A stretch of 64,000 nucleotides of DNA, from the NCBI GenBank assembly GCA_964640955.1, contig CAZXJI010000012.1, forward strand, positions 1-64,000. Direction: 5' to 3'. Source of the stretch: CAXXOK01 sp964640955. GTDB lineage: Bacteria; Bacillota; Clostridia; Christensenellales; Aristaeellaceae. A program made the translations under genes and the position numbers. The notes beneath the pieces were generated by a model, which had not been told where the DNA came from, ran no database searches, and saw only the letters and a list, made by a program, of their open reading frames with translations. Below are positions 50,235 through 59,043 of the stretch, piece after piece (positions within the stretch are counted from its first letter, which is position 1; each line of letters begins with the position of its first letter).

Positions 50235-51392
50235 TCAGATGCCGGCCTTGCGGTAGCGCTCGGCCATTTCGTCCAGCGTGACCGTTTCCACCAGCCGCGC
50301 CTTGCCGACGCTGCCGAACTCCACGATCAGCGTGCCGACGATCTCCTTGACGCCTTTTTCAACGCAGTCGCAGACGGCGGCCACGTCCCCGTCCGGCACC
50401 CGGCCGTACATGACGGTGTCCATAATGGGCGCAAGGAACGCCCGGGGGTCGAACTGTCCCCGTTTTTCGCACAGCAGCGCGTAGATGCCGCCGACGGAAG
50501 GGCTGCTTTGCAGCGCCGGCCGCGCGGCGAACAACTCCCGCAGGTTGCGCGTCACGGCGAGGCGGATGTCGGTATCCACGTTGATCTTGCCGATGCCGCA
50601 GGGAATGGCCGCCTTCAGTTCCGAAAGCGCGATGCCGTGCGCGTTTTGCACGTCTCCGCCCAGCGCGTTGATCTCCTCCACGATATACGCGGGCACCGTG
50701 GAGGAACCGTGGCTGACCAGCACGCCGAAGAGGTGCTCGTGCAGGAGGCACTCCCGGATCGCCACGGCGATCTCGCGGCGCAGCCTCACGTTTTGGCCCT
50801 TGCAGGCCCCGTGCATCGTGCCGTAGCTGATGGCCAGGCAATCCACGCCCGTCTGCCTGAAAAATGCGACCGCGGCGAGCGGGTTGGTGTAGGTGGACGT
50901 TTCGCTGAAAACGTGATCCTCCACGCCGGCCAGCACGCCCAGCTCCCCTTCCACGGTCACGCCGCGGGCGTGCGCGAACTTCACCGCCTCGCGGGTCAGC
51001 TCCACGTTTTTGTCAAACGGCAGGGCCGAGCCGTCGATCATCACGCTGGTGTAACCGCCGGCGACGGCGGCCTTCACGCTGTCCATGTCCCGGCCGTGGT
51101 CCAAATGGAGCACCACCGGCACGGCGCTGTGCGCACCGTACTTTTTCACGGCGTCGCCGATGTTCCTGGCGCCCCGAATCTTGTCCTCCACCGTGGCGTT
51201 TTGAAAATCCACGCGCCCGCCCATGAAGCCGTTGGCCAGATCGGCCCCCTGCAGGATGGCCGCGCTTCTGAACTGCTCGTGCACCTCCACGGCGGCCTTC
51301 GCCTGCGCGACGGCGTTAACGTTGAAGGCGCCCTGCGCGTAGCCGTACTTCGCCGTGGCTTCCAGCACGGGGCGCAGCGGAATCAGGCTCAT
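50235..51392 (-). CDS. Class II fructose-bisphosphate aldolase family protein
   Basis: A 385-residue zinc aldolase. The zinc ligands are read in VLHLDHGRDMDS (His), VEGELG (Glu) and SHGSSTVP (His). The H-G-S-S-x-V-P version fits the CbbA-like class II group, and GQFDPRAFL is the C-terminal region. It would split fructose 1,6-bisphosphate or a related ketose bisphosphate to DHAP and an aldehyde. The start is ATG 51392, overlapping the phosphofructokinase stop in ATGA; an earlier frame start at 51464 lies inside that gene. Confidence 0.9.
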   Translation of the reverse strand: MSLIPLRPVLEATAKYGYAQGAFNVNAVAQAKAAVEVHEQFRSAAILQGADLANGFMGGRVDFQNATVEDKIRGARNIGDAVKKYGAHSAVPVVLHLDHGRDMDSVKAAVAGGYTSVMIDGSALPFDKNVELTREAVKFAHARGVTVEGELGVLAGVEDHVFSETSTYTNPLAAVAFFRQTGVDCLAISYGTMHGACKGQNVRLRREIAVAIRECLLHEHLFGVLVSHGSSTVPAYIVEEINALGGDVQNAHGIALSELKAAIPCGIGKINVDTDIRLAVTRNLRELFAARPALQSSPSVGGIYALLCEKRGQFDPRAFLAPIMDTVMYGRVPDGDVAAVCDCVEKGVKEIVGTLIVEFGSVGKARLVETVTLDEMAERYRKAGI

Positions 51393-52558
51393 TTCCCATC
51401 GCCTCCCGCTTCCAGCATATCCGCCATGCGCGGCGGCAGGGGCCCCGCGAGCGGGCGGAGCCAATCGATAAACGCCGGGGTCACATGGTTGTCTTCGTCG
51501 CTGATGAACGCTTCCGGCATCGTCCGCTCCCGCAGGCCCACCTTCGTCAGCTCGACGGTTCCGTACCCGACGCGGTACGCCCCCGGCTCGCGCGTGAGCG
51601 TGACCATCTTTCCCGTCTCGCCCTCCAGCGCCTGCGCGCAGGCAAACCGCCCGGCCTCCATCGCCTCCGAAAGGTCCACGGGGGACTGCAGGGCAACGGA
51701 CGCCCGAGCCAGGATACCGGGCTTTTCGCTTCGCGCTTTCGCGCCCAGTTCGCGGATCACCAGCTGCTCCAAATGCCCGGACACGTTGCCGAAGTACTCC
51801 GCGCGGCCGCTGCGGTACACCAGCGGCGCGACCGGCGCTCCCGTACCGTCGCGCAGCCCCTCGCTCACCACGATCACGCCGCTGCCCTTGCGCGCAAGCA
51901 AAGCCTGCGCGTCGGCCAGAAACCCCTCCTGCGAAAACGGCCGCTCCGGCAGGTAGATGAGGTCGGGGCCGCAGCCCATGTCCGACGCGAGCGCGGAGGC
52001 GGCGGTCACCCAGCCGGCGTTGCGCCCGAGCGCTTCCACGATCACCAGATGGATGGGGCAGCTGCGCACGTCCGCGCAGACCTCCGCCACGGAGACCGCC
52101 ATGTACCGGGCCGCCGAACCGTAGCCGGGGCTGTGGTCGGTATGCGCCAGATCGTTATCCATGGTCTTGGGGATGCCCATCACGGGAATGCCTCGCGGCC
52201 GACAGCACTCCGCCAGCCTTTCGCAGGCCGCCATGGTGCCGTTGCCGCCGCTCATCAGCACGTGGGTGAACCCCGCGCGGGCGACCGTATCGGCGATCCG
52301 GTCGAAATCCGTCTCCGCGACCGGCTCGCGGGCCGTGCCGATCACCGTTCCCGGCGTGCGCAGAAGCGCTTCCATGCGCGCTCCGGCAAGAGGCGACAGG
52401 TCCAGCCACCGCCCGCGCAGCGCGCCGCCCAGGCCGCCCGCCGCACCGTACACATGCCGAACGCCGCGTTCGCGCGCCCCGTTCAAAACGCCGTACAGGG
52501 AACCGTTCATGACGGCCGTCGGCCCGCCGCCATGAATGACAAGCATTTTCTCGTGCAT
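51389..52558 (-). CDS. 6-phosphofructokinase family (probably PPi-type)
   Basis: A 389-residue phosphofructokinase. The first glycine loop is HGGGPTAVMN, the Mg/phosphate motif is SGGNGTMAAC (Asn106 in place of the usual Asp), the catalytic motif is PKTMDND with Lys131 (Lys at this position marks PPi-dependent and mixed enzymes; Gly marks ATP enzymes), and EALGRNAGW resembles the usual M-G-R-x-x-G segment. So the phosphoryl donor is likely pyrophosphate or unresolved. The start is ATG 52558. It overlaps the aldolase gene by ATGA. Confidence 0.85.
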   Translation of the reverse strand: MHEKMLVIHGGGPTAVMNGSLYGVLNGARERGVRHVYGAAGGLGGALRGRWLDLSPLAGARMEALLRTPGTVIGTAREPVAETDFDRIADTVARAGFTHVLMSGGNGTMAACERLAECCRPRGIPVMGIPKTMDNDLAHTDHSPGYGSAARYMAVSVAEVCADVRSCPIHLVIVEALGRNAGWVTAASALASDMGCGPDLIYLPERPFSQEGFLADAQALLARKGSGVIVVSEGLRDGTGAPVAPLVYRSGRAEYFGNVSGHLEQLVIRELGAKARSEKPGILARASVALQSPVDLSEAMEAGRFACAQALEGETGKMVTLTREPGAYRVGYGTVELTKVGLRERTMPEAFISDEDNHVTPAFIDWLRPLAGPLPPRMADMLEAGGDGK

Positions 52559-52572
52559 ATTGTCCCTCGCGA

Positions 52573-53586
52573 TTATGATAGAATGAGCTTCGCGTTCTCC
52601 CGCGACGACCGGTACACGGCCTGCACCAGTTCCAGCGTTTTCAGCGCGTCCTCCGGGTCGACGGGCACGGGCTCGCCGGCCGCCAGCGCCCGGTAAAAAT
52701 CTTTGAGCATCAGCCGGTGGCAGCTGCCCCAGTAATCCTCCCCGCCGCCGATCCCCACGTCCTCCATGGGAATCGTCCGCTCCGCCTCTCCCGCTAGGCG
52801 GAGGGTCACGCTGTCGCCGGTCAGCAGCGCCGTGCCCTTCTCACCGCTGATCTCGATGCGGATGGGGCTGTTAGAGGTGTAGTAGTTGCTGGCGAAAAAC
52901 GAGTACACAGCGCCGTTTTCAAACACGATCGCGGCGTCCGCCACATCCTCCACTTCGATGCCGGTCAGGATGCGGGTGTCGGTATGCGCCTGCACGCTCC
53001 GCACGGGCCGGCCGAGCAGGTAGCGCACCAGATCGAGGCTGTGGATGGCCTGGTCGATTACCACGCCTCCCCCCTCCTTGGCCCACGTGCCCTTCCAGTC
53101 GCATTCGTAATACGAAGGCGGCCGCCACCAGTTCAACTGCGACCACGCCCCGCCAATGTCGCCCAACCGCCCCTGTTCGATCAGACGCTTCGTTTCGCGG
53201 ATGCCCGTGATGTAACGGTTCTGGAACACCACGCCCAGCTGCCGGCCGCAGGCCCGGGCCGTATCGATCATCTCGCGGCCGTCGCGCGGGTCGATGGCGA
53301 TGGGCTTTTCCGTCAGCACGTGGAAACCGGCCTTCAGGCAGGCGATGACATGATCGCGGTGCAGAAAATGGGGCGTCAGCACGTGTACGACGTCCAACGG
53401 CTGCTTAAGCAGGTCCTCCGGCGCGTCCGAATACCCGCAGCCCTCGAAATGGGCCGCGAAGGCCCGCGCGCGCTCGATCCGCTTGTCCACGCAATAGCAC
53501 ACCCGCACGGTGTCCCCCATCGCGGCGAACGCGGACAGATACACCTTGGAAATGCGGCCGCAGCCGATGACCCCGATGCGAAACAA
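52573..53586 (-). CDS. Gfo/Idh/MocA-family oxidoreductase B
   Basis: A 337-residue NAD(P)-dependent oxidoreductase with the Rossmann N-terminus GVIGCGRIS, the EKP motif (TEKPIAID) and catalytic region GGGVVIDQAIHSLDLVRYL (Lys/Asp/His). It would oxidise or reduce a sugar, cyclitol or glycoside hydroxyl. The start codon is TTG 53586 with GGGAGGGAAGAG upstream. It lies 21 bases after the ROK repressor gene and 14 before phosphofructokinase. Confidence 0.9.
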   Translation of the reverse strand: MFRIGVIGCGRISKVYLSAFAAMGDTVRVCYCVDKRIERARAFAAHFEGCGYSDAPEDLLKQPLDVVHVLTPHFLHRDHVIACLKAGFHVLTEKPIAIDPRDGREMIDTARACGRQLGVVFQNRYITGIRETKRLIEQGRLGDIGGAWSQLNWWRPPSYYECDWKGTWAKEGGGVVIDQAIHSLDLVRYLLGRPVRSVQAHTDTRILTGIEVEDVADAAIVFENGAVYSFFASNYYTSNSPIRIEISGEKGTALLTGDSVTLRLAGEAERTIPMEDVGIGGGEDYWGSCHRLMLKDFYRALAAGEPVPVDPEDALKTLELVQAVYRSSRENAKLILS

Positions 53587-53607
53587 GGCTCTTCCCTCCC
53601 CTGTCGC

Positions 53608-54819
53608 CTAATCCCGGATAAAAAACTGGCGGATCGCCAGCGCCGAGGCGCCCTTGCAGCCCGAAAGCGGGTCGAAATCCTTGAACTCGACGGACACCTG
53701 CGTGTCGTTGATGCCGAAAAGGTATTCCCGCACCGTGCGCATGAACGCCTCCCGGTTTTCCGCAAGGCGCATCACGTACGCGTCCACCACCACCTGCTCC
53801 GGGCTCATGAAGTTGATGACGTTGGCCAGCTCGATCGCCAGATAGCGTATCGCCTGCATGACGATGGCCCGCACCACCGGGTCGCCGGTCTGCTGGGCCT
53901 GAACGACCTCCTTCATGGTCAGCTGGCCGGATGCGTCCGCGTAACTTTTAAGCACCTGGGCGCCGCCCGTTTCCATGGCGTTGCGACAATGCTTGAGGAT
54001 GGCCGAGTCGCTGGCGAGCGAATCCAGGCAGCCGCGCTTGCCGCACATGTCGCATTTTGGCCCGTCCAATTGCATAATGGTGTGGCCGATCTCGCCCGCG
54101 CCGGCGCTTTTGCCGGAAAACAGGCTGTTTTTGATCATCAGCGGGCAGGCAATGCCCAGTGAAACGAACAGGTAGGCGAACGTGTCCGGCCGGATGCGGC
54201 CGTTGAGCACGTCCTCGCCGATCACGCGGACGCGCGCGTTGTTCTCCACGCACACAAGCAGGCCGATCAGCCGGTTCAGGTCCTCGCCCATGGGCTTGTC
54301 CTTCCAACCGAAGCGGCCCATGCTGCGAATGACGCTGGTCCTGCGCTCCACAAAACCGGGTACGCCCACGCCCACCCCGGCGATCTTCGCGCGGTCGACG
54401 CCCGATTCCTGAATCAGCGCCTCGATCCGCCCGGCCACATAGCGCACCATCTCGTCGTAATCGCCGTTGTCGCGCGCCGCCTCCTCGGAGATCATGTGGC
54501 CCATGCGCAGGTCGTTGATGCACAGCGTGCACCGGTAGGGAGCCACCTCCACGCCGATTACGTAGCGGTACGCCGCCATAACGTCCACCGGCTTGGCCCG
54601 GCGGCCCACGGTGCCGCTGACCGCCGCCTGGTCCAGCTCCGTCGCCATGCCCTGGGCGATCAGCTCGGCGATGTTGGTGGTGATGGTCGGCAGCGTCAGC
54701 CCCATCATGGAGGCGATATCGGCGCGCGATATCGGCCCATACTTATAGAGAATCTCTTTAATGGCGATCCTGTTTTGCCGGTTGGCTTTGGGCAGGTTGA
54801 CGCCGGTGATTCTGGACAC
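53608..54819 (-). CDS. ROK-family (NagC/XylR-type) transcriptional repressor
   Basis: A 403-residue repressor. Residues about 10-70 form a winged helix-turn-helix (GPISRADIASMMGLTLPTI). The sugar-kinase-like ROK domain follows, with the zinc motif GEIGHTIMQLDGPKCDMCGKRGC containing the C-x2-C-x4-C pattern. Binding of a sugar or sugar phosphate would release it from DNA. The start is GTG 54819 with AAAGGA upstream; the frame is open to 54882 without a ribosome site. It probably autoregulates its own operon; a candidate operator lies at 61448-61466. Confidence 0.92.
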   Translation of the reverse strand: MSRITGVNLPKANRQNRIAIKEILYKYGPISRADIASMMGLTLPTITTNIAELIAQGMATELDQAAVSGTVGRRAKPVDVMAAYRYVIGVEVAPYRCTLCINDLRMGHMISEEAARDNGDYDEMVRYVAGRIEALIQESGVDRAKIAGVGVGVPGFVERRTSVIRSMGRFGWKDKPMGEDLNRLIGLLVCVENNARVRVIGEDVLNGRIRPDTFAYLFVSLGIACPLMIKNSLFSGKSAGAGEIGHTIMQLDGPKCDMCGKRGCLDSLASDSAILKHCRNAMETGGAQVLKSYADASGQLTMKEVVQAQQTGDPVVRAIVMQAIRYLAIELANVINFMSPEQVVVDAYVMRLAENREAFMRTVREYLFGINDTQVSVEFKDFDPLSGCKGASALAIRQFFIRD

Positions 54820-54915
54820 GCTGGGATCATCCTTTCCTGCGGCGGGCCGCGGGGGATAGCGCAAATGCACGACGGCTTCCAATGATTTGCTTTCGACGGC
54901 GCGCGGGCGTTTCCT

Positions 54916-55746
54916 TTACCCCTTGATGCCGGAGAACGTAATTCCTTCGATGAACCGTTTCTGAATCAGGAAGTACACGCTCACCACCGGCAGCGTGGTC
55001 AGCAGCGAGGCGGCCATCAGCAGCGCCCACTCGGTTTTGTACTGCGTGGTGAACATCTGCAGCCCGATCGTAAGGGTGTAAGTGTCGTCCTTGCTCAGGT
55101 AGAGCAGCGGGCCGATAAAATCGTTCCACGAATACATGAACCGGAACAGCGCCACCGTAAGCACCCCCGGCACCACCAGAGGCAGGACGACCTTGGCGTA
55201 GATCATCAGCTCGCTCGCGCCGTCGATGCGCGCCGCGTCCTCCAGGTCGTGGGGCAGGTTCATGAAGAACTGTCGAAGCAGGAAGATCATAAACGGCCTG
55301 CCGAAAAAGGACTGGATGAACAGCGGCACATACGTGCCGTTCAGGCCCAGCTTGGAAAACAGGATGAAGCTGGGCACCATGGTCACTTCGGTGGGGATCA
55401 TCATGACCGCGATGGTGATAAAAAACAGCGTGTCCCGGCCGCGCCACTCCAGGCGGGAAAGGCCGTAGGCCACCAGCGGTACGATCAGCACCGTGCCCGT
55501 CACGTCCAGTACGGCGACCAGCGTGGTGTTGCCCAGATAGCGGAAAAACGGAATGTAGGTCGTGGCCCGCGCGAAGTTGTCCCATCGGAGCGGGGAAGGA
55601 ATCCACACCGGCGGGATCATCAAAAGCTGCTCGTCGGATTTCAGGGCCGTGGACAGCATCCAGAAAAACGGAAGCAGGAAAAACGCGCCCAGGATGATCA
55701 GCAGCAGATGAACGAACAGCTTATCGATTCTCGCTTTTTTCTTCAT
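54916..55746 (-). CDS. Sugar ABC transporter permease 2 (MalG/LacG type)
   Basis: A 276-residue permease with six membrane segments. The coupling helix motif EDAARIDGASELMIYAKVVLPLV is the EAA motif of CUT1 permeases. The N-terminal helix is LFVHLLLIILGAFFLLPFF. The start is ATG 55746, 12 bases after permease 1. Its ATPase is missing from the operon. Confidence 0.93.
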   Translation of the reverse strand: MKKKARIDKLFVHLLLIILGAFFLLPFFWMLSTALKSDEQLLMIPPVWIPSPLRWDNFARATTYIPFFRYLGNTTLVAVLDVTGTVLIVPLVAYGLSRLEWRGRDTLFFITIAVMMIPTEVTMVPSFILFSKLGLNGTYVPLFIQSFFGRPFMIFLLRQFFMNLPHDLEDAARIDGASELMIYAKVVLPLVVPGVLTVALFRFMYSWNDFIGPLLYLSKDDTYTLTIGLQMFTTQYKTEWALLMAASLLTTLPVVSVYFLIQKRFIEGITFSGIKG

Positions 55747-55758
55747 GCTCTCACTTCC

Positions 55759-56688
55759 CTAATCCTGATAGTGCACCCAGCTCTTGGACGAACGGAAGAT
55801 GACGAGCGTGAGGGCGAGTATGATGACGAACAGAATCCACGCCATGGCAGAGGCGTACCCCATTTTCATGTAGCCGAAGGCGTTGCTGTACAGGTACATG
55901 ACGTAAAACAAAAGCGAGTTGACCGGCGTGCCCTCTCCGCCCGTAAGGGTGTAGGGCAGGGTAAATATCTGCAATGCGTTGATGACGCCCATCACAAGGT
56001 TGTAGAAGATCACGGGCGTAAGCAGCGGCAGCGTTATTTTGCGCAGCTTCTGCCAGCCGTTGGCCCCGTCCACCTCGGCGGCCTCGTAATACGTGACCGA
56101 AATATCCTGAAGGCCCGCCAGGTTGATGATCACCGCCTGCCCGACGCCCCACGCGGCGATCATCACGAGGCTGATTTTGGACAGGTGCTCGCTGGTGAGC
56201 CACGGGACGGATGCGAGTCCAAGCAGGTTGAGCATCTGGTTGAAAAGCCCGTATTGGGAATCCAGCAAGAATTTCCACACGGTGGCGGCCGCCACCACGG
56301 GCACGAGCACCGGCACGAAGAAGATGGTGCGGTAGATGCCCACGCCGCGGATGCGTTGGTTCAGCAATAGCGCGACCACAAGGCCCACCACGATGTTCAC
56401 CGGTACGGAAAGCGCCGTAAAATAAAGCGTGTTGGTCACGCTTTTCCAGAAAAGCGGGTCTGCGAACAGCTTTTGATAGTTGCGCAGGCCGATGAACTTG
56501 CCGGGGTTGAGAATGCTGTAGGTCGTCAGGCTGTAATAGATGGAAGAGATCAGCGGATAGGCGTAGAAGATCAGCAGGCCCAGTATCCACGGCATGGTGA
56601 ACAGTAGCCCCAGCCGTGCCTTTTTCTTTTCGATGCCCCACGGCCGTCTGCGGCGCAACCCGGCACCGGCGTTTACCTGCATGCTCAT
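55759..56688 (-). CDS. Sugar ABC transporter permease 1 (MalF type)
   Basis: A 309-residue permease with six membrane segments. The EAA coupling motif is YYEAAEVDGANGWQKLRKITLPLL (about residues 200-224). The start is ATG 56688 with GGAGGAG upstream; another ATG follows two codons later. It lies 69 bases after the binding-protein gene, across a stable hairpin. Confidence 0.93.
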   Translation of the reverse strand: MSMQVNAGAGLRRRRPWGIEKKKARLGLLFTMPWILGLLIFYAYPLISSIYYSLTTYSILNPGKFIGLRNYQKLFADPLFWKSVTNTLYFTALSVPVNIVVGLVVALLLNQRIRGVGIYRTIFFVPVLVPVVAAATVWKFLLDSQYGLFNQMLNLLGLASVPWLTSEHLSKISLVMIAAWGVGQAVIINLAGLQDISVTYYEAAEVDGANGWQKLRKITLPLLTPVIFYNLVMGVINALQIFTLPYTLTGGEGTPVNSLLFYVMYLYSNAFGYMKMGYASAMAWILFVIILALTLVIFRSSKSWVHYQD

Positions 56689-56716
56689 CCAAATCTCCTC
56701 CGTCCGTTAACGGGCG

Positions 56717-56744
56717 CCCGCGGGGGAAAACCTCCCCCCGCGGG
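56717..56744 (-). promoter_or_regulatory. Intercistronic hairpin between binding-protein and permease genes
   Basis: A perfect 10-bp GC stem (56717-56726 with 56735-56744) with an 8-base loop in the 69-base gap. Such stems downstream of binding-protein genes protect the upstream message and let more binding protein than permease be made. There is no T-run, so full termination is unlikely. Confidence 0.65.
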
Positions 56745-56757
56745 CCGCCTGCCAGGG

Positions 56758-58056
56758 TCAATAGTCGGCGAGTTCCGCGTTGATGCTGGTGTACAGGGCG
56801 TTGAGCTCGTCCTCGGGCGTGCCTTTCTCATAGAGCACGTTGTCCAGAACGGTGTTGAAGCTGTCCCACAGCAACTGGCCGACGGGAACGGACGGACGGA
56901 TCTCCGCGTAGGGGATCAGCTGCAGAATCACGTCGTAGCGCGGGTTGTTGGAGAAAACCGCTTCGCTGACATCCTCGACCGGGGACAGCGAACCGCTGAC
57001 CGTCGCCATGATGGTCTGGGCTTCTTCGCTGGCCATGTACTTGAGGAACTCAATCGCTTCCTGCGGATGCTTGGAGCCGCGGGGAATGGTGTAGCCCCAA
57101 CCGCCGGCCCAGGTGGTGACCAGGCTTTCGTCCTTGGTGGGGATGTAGGAGATAGTGTAGTTCATGTCGGGGTTATAGGCGGCGATATTGGCGATATCCC
57201 AGTTGCCCTTGACGATCATGGCCACCTTGCCGGCCACGAAGGGGTCGGTCGCGCCGCTGCCCGAAATGGCGCCGTTGGCGAACTCCACGAAATCCGAGAG
57301 GCCGAACTGAGCGGCAAAGTCATGCTCCCACTGCACCGCTTCGATGATCTGCGGCTGGTTGACGGTCAGCACGTTGTTTTCCTTGTCGTAGAAGCTGCCG
57401 CCGAAGGCCCAGCCCCACGTGTAGATCGGCTTGCCGGCGGACGCCCACGGGATGAAGCCCACCTGCGAGAAGCCGCCGTTGTCGTCCTTGATCGTCAGCT
57501 TCTGGGCCACGTCGTTGAGCTGGTCGATGGTGCGGGGGATGTCCGCCTCGGTCAGGCCCGCCGCGGCGAACAGGTCCATGTTGCAGTACAGGGCGCGAAC
57601 GTCGCCGTTATAGGGGATGGAATAGGTGCTCCCCTGATAGATGGAGCCCTCCTTCGCCCAGTCGTACATGCCGTCCAGCGTCAGGTCCACGCCCGCCATC
57701 AGATCGTCCAGCGACGTCAGCGCGTTCTGCGCGGCCCAGCTGGCAACCTGGAAGTTGTCCAGCAGCGCAACGTCCGGAGCGTCACCGGAAGCGATGGCGG
57801 CCATCAGCTTTTCCATGGTCTGCGTGTTGCCGGAGGTCTTGGACGCCACGTAGTCGTTGCTGACGTGGATGCCCTTTTCCTTGCCGACGGTATCGTTGAA
57901 CTGTTCAATCGCCTGGGTCATCGCGTCCAGCCCGACGCCGGCACCCCAGGTATGCCAGACCGTCAGCTCCACAACGTCCTCGGCGCTCGCCGCGGGAATG
58001 ACGGCGCACGCGAGAAGCATTGCCAGTACCGTTACCATTGCCAGTAACCGTTTCAT
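56758..58056 (-). CDS. Sugar ABC transporter substrate-binding protein
   Basis: A 432-residue extracellular solute-binding protein (family 1/CUT1). The N-terminus MKRLLAMVTVLAMLLACAV has an L-L-A-C that could be a lipobox; cleavage at ASA-ED is the alternative. ELTVWHTWG, GKVAMIVKGNWDIANIA and a C-terminal NALYTSINAEL are typical. The sugar is not known. AAGGAGGAG precedes ATG 58056. Confidence 0.92.
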   Translation of the reverse strand: MKRLLAMVTVLAMLLACAVIPAASAEDVVELTVWHTWGAGVGLDAMTQAIEQFNDTVGKEKGIHVSNDYVASKTSGNTQTMEKLMAAIASGDAPDVALLDNFQVASWAAQNALTSLDDLMAGVDLTLDGMYDWAKEGSIYQGSTYSIPYNGDVRALYCNMDLFAAAGLTEADIPRTIDQLNDVAQKLTIKDDNGGFSQVGFIPWASAGKPIYTWGWAFGGSFYDKENNVLTVNQPQIIEAVQWEHDFAAQFGLSDFVEFANGAISGSGATDPFVAGKVAMIVKGNWDIANIAAYNPDMNYTISYIPTKDESLVTTWAGGWGYTIPRGSKHPQEAIEFLKYMASEEAQTIMATVSGSLSPVEDVSEAVFSNNPRYDVILQLIPYAEIRPSVPVGQLLWDSFNTVLDNVLYEKGTPEDELNALYTSINAELADY

Positions 58057-58090
58057 TTCCTTCTCCTCCTTGAGTGTAGTGTTCTATTCT

Positions 58091-58109
58091 TTCAGCATCC
58101 CATGCTGAA
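58091..58109 (-). promoter_or_regulatory. Short hairpin upstream of the binding-protein gene
   Basis: A perfect 8-bp stem (58091-58098 with 58102-58109) with a 3-base loop directly after the stop codon of the isomerase gene. There is no T-run. It could be a processing or stability element in the operon message. Confidence 0.45.
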
Positions 58110-58111
58110 GG

Positions 58112-58966
58112 TTACCGAATAAACTGCGCAATATGGTCGCGCGCGATGAGAATGCCGCGCTTCACCTTATCCTCGCTGCCCTCCCAGACGGGATCCTCGT
58201 GCTCGATGCTGATCACACCGTCGTAGCCGATCTCGTTGAGGATGTCCACGATGCGCCGCCAGTCCAGCTCACCCAGTCCCGGCAGCCGGTGACGCCACCA
58301 TCTGGTGTTCTGCAGCACGCCGCAGCGGTCCAGCGCGTCCCGGTCGAGCTGCGTATCCTTGCCGTGTACGTGAAAGATCTTCTCCCGGTAGTTTTTCAGC
58401 ACCCGGTACGGATCGATCATCTGCCAGACAAGGTGGGAGGGATCGTAACACAGGCCGACGCGATCGCTGCCGATGCGCGTAAAGAGCAGGTCCCACATGT
58501 TGGGCGCCATCGCGATGTTCCACATCCACGGGCACATTTCAAAGCACAGGCGGACGTCGTTCTTCTCCGCCAGTTCCGCCATCCGGCTGAAAAACGCGAC
58601 GGACGCGTCCAGGCTCTTTTCCGGGCGGTACTCCAGCCCTTCGACCGAGCGGTTCAGCTGCCCGGCCGAGCAGACCACCTTGCCGATGCCCATCCTGCCC
58701 GCGAAACGGATGCGCTCGATCAGCGCGTCCGTGTGCCGTTTGGCCTCGGTGGGATCGTCGCTGATATAATTGCGGCAGTAGATCAGCGCGCCGACGGTCA
58801 CGCGGCTTTTCGCAAGCGCTTCGCCCCATTTTCCCTCGTCCAGCGGTATGGCCGGTCCCGCCTCCAGTTCAAAAATCCCGTTGTCGGCCGCCCAACCCGC
58901 GATTGCAGCCAGGTCGTTTACGCCCACGCCCGTCAGGCTGTTGGTGATTAATCCCATATGGAGCAT
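58112..58966 (-). CDS. Sugar phosphate isomerase/epimerase family (TIM barrel)
   Basis: A 284-residue xylose-isomerase-like TIM barrel. Metal-binding residues are in CFEMCPW (Glu), GLCYDPSHL (Asp, His), HVHGKDTQ (His) and ISIEHED (Glu). This family includes IolE, IolI, hydroxypyruvate isomerase and 3-keto-sugar epimerases. The two Gfo/Idh oxidoreductases in the operon make a keto-sugar substrate likely, but the reaction is not known. The start is ATG 58966. Confidence 0.88.
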   Translation of the reverse strand: MLHMGLITNSLTGVGVNDLAAIAGWAADNGIFELEAGPAIPLDEGKWGEALAKSRVTVGALIYCRNYISDDPTEAKRHTDALIERIRFAGRMGIGKVVCSAGQLNRSVEGLEYRPEKSLDASVAFFSRMAELAEKNDVRLCFEMCPWMWNIAMAPNMWDLLFTRIGSDRVGLCYDPSHLVWQMIDPYRVLKNYREKIFHVHGKDTQLDRDALDRCGVLQNTRWWRHRLPGLGELDWRRIVDILNEIGYDGVISIEHEDPVWEGSEDKVKRGILIARDHIAQFIR

Positions 58967-59043
58967 CTCTACGCACCTCTCCTCCGGCTTTCGTTGCCAT
59001 GTCCTTTTGGCGTCTTAAGCGGCTTATCCTGTTGCAAGTCCTT

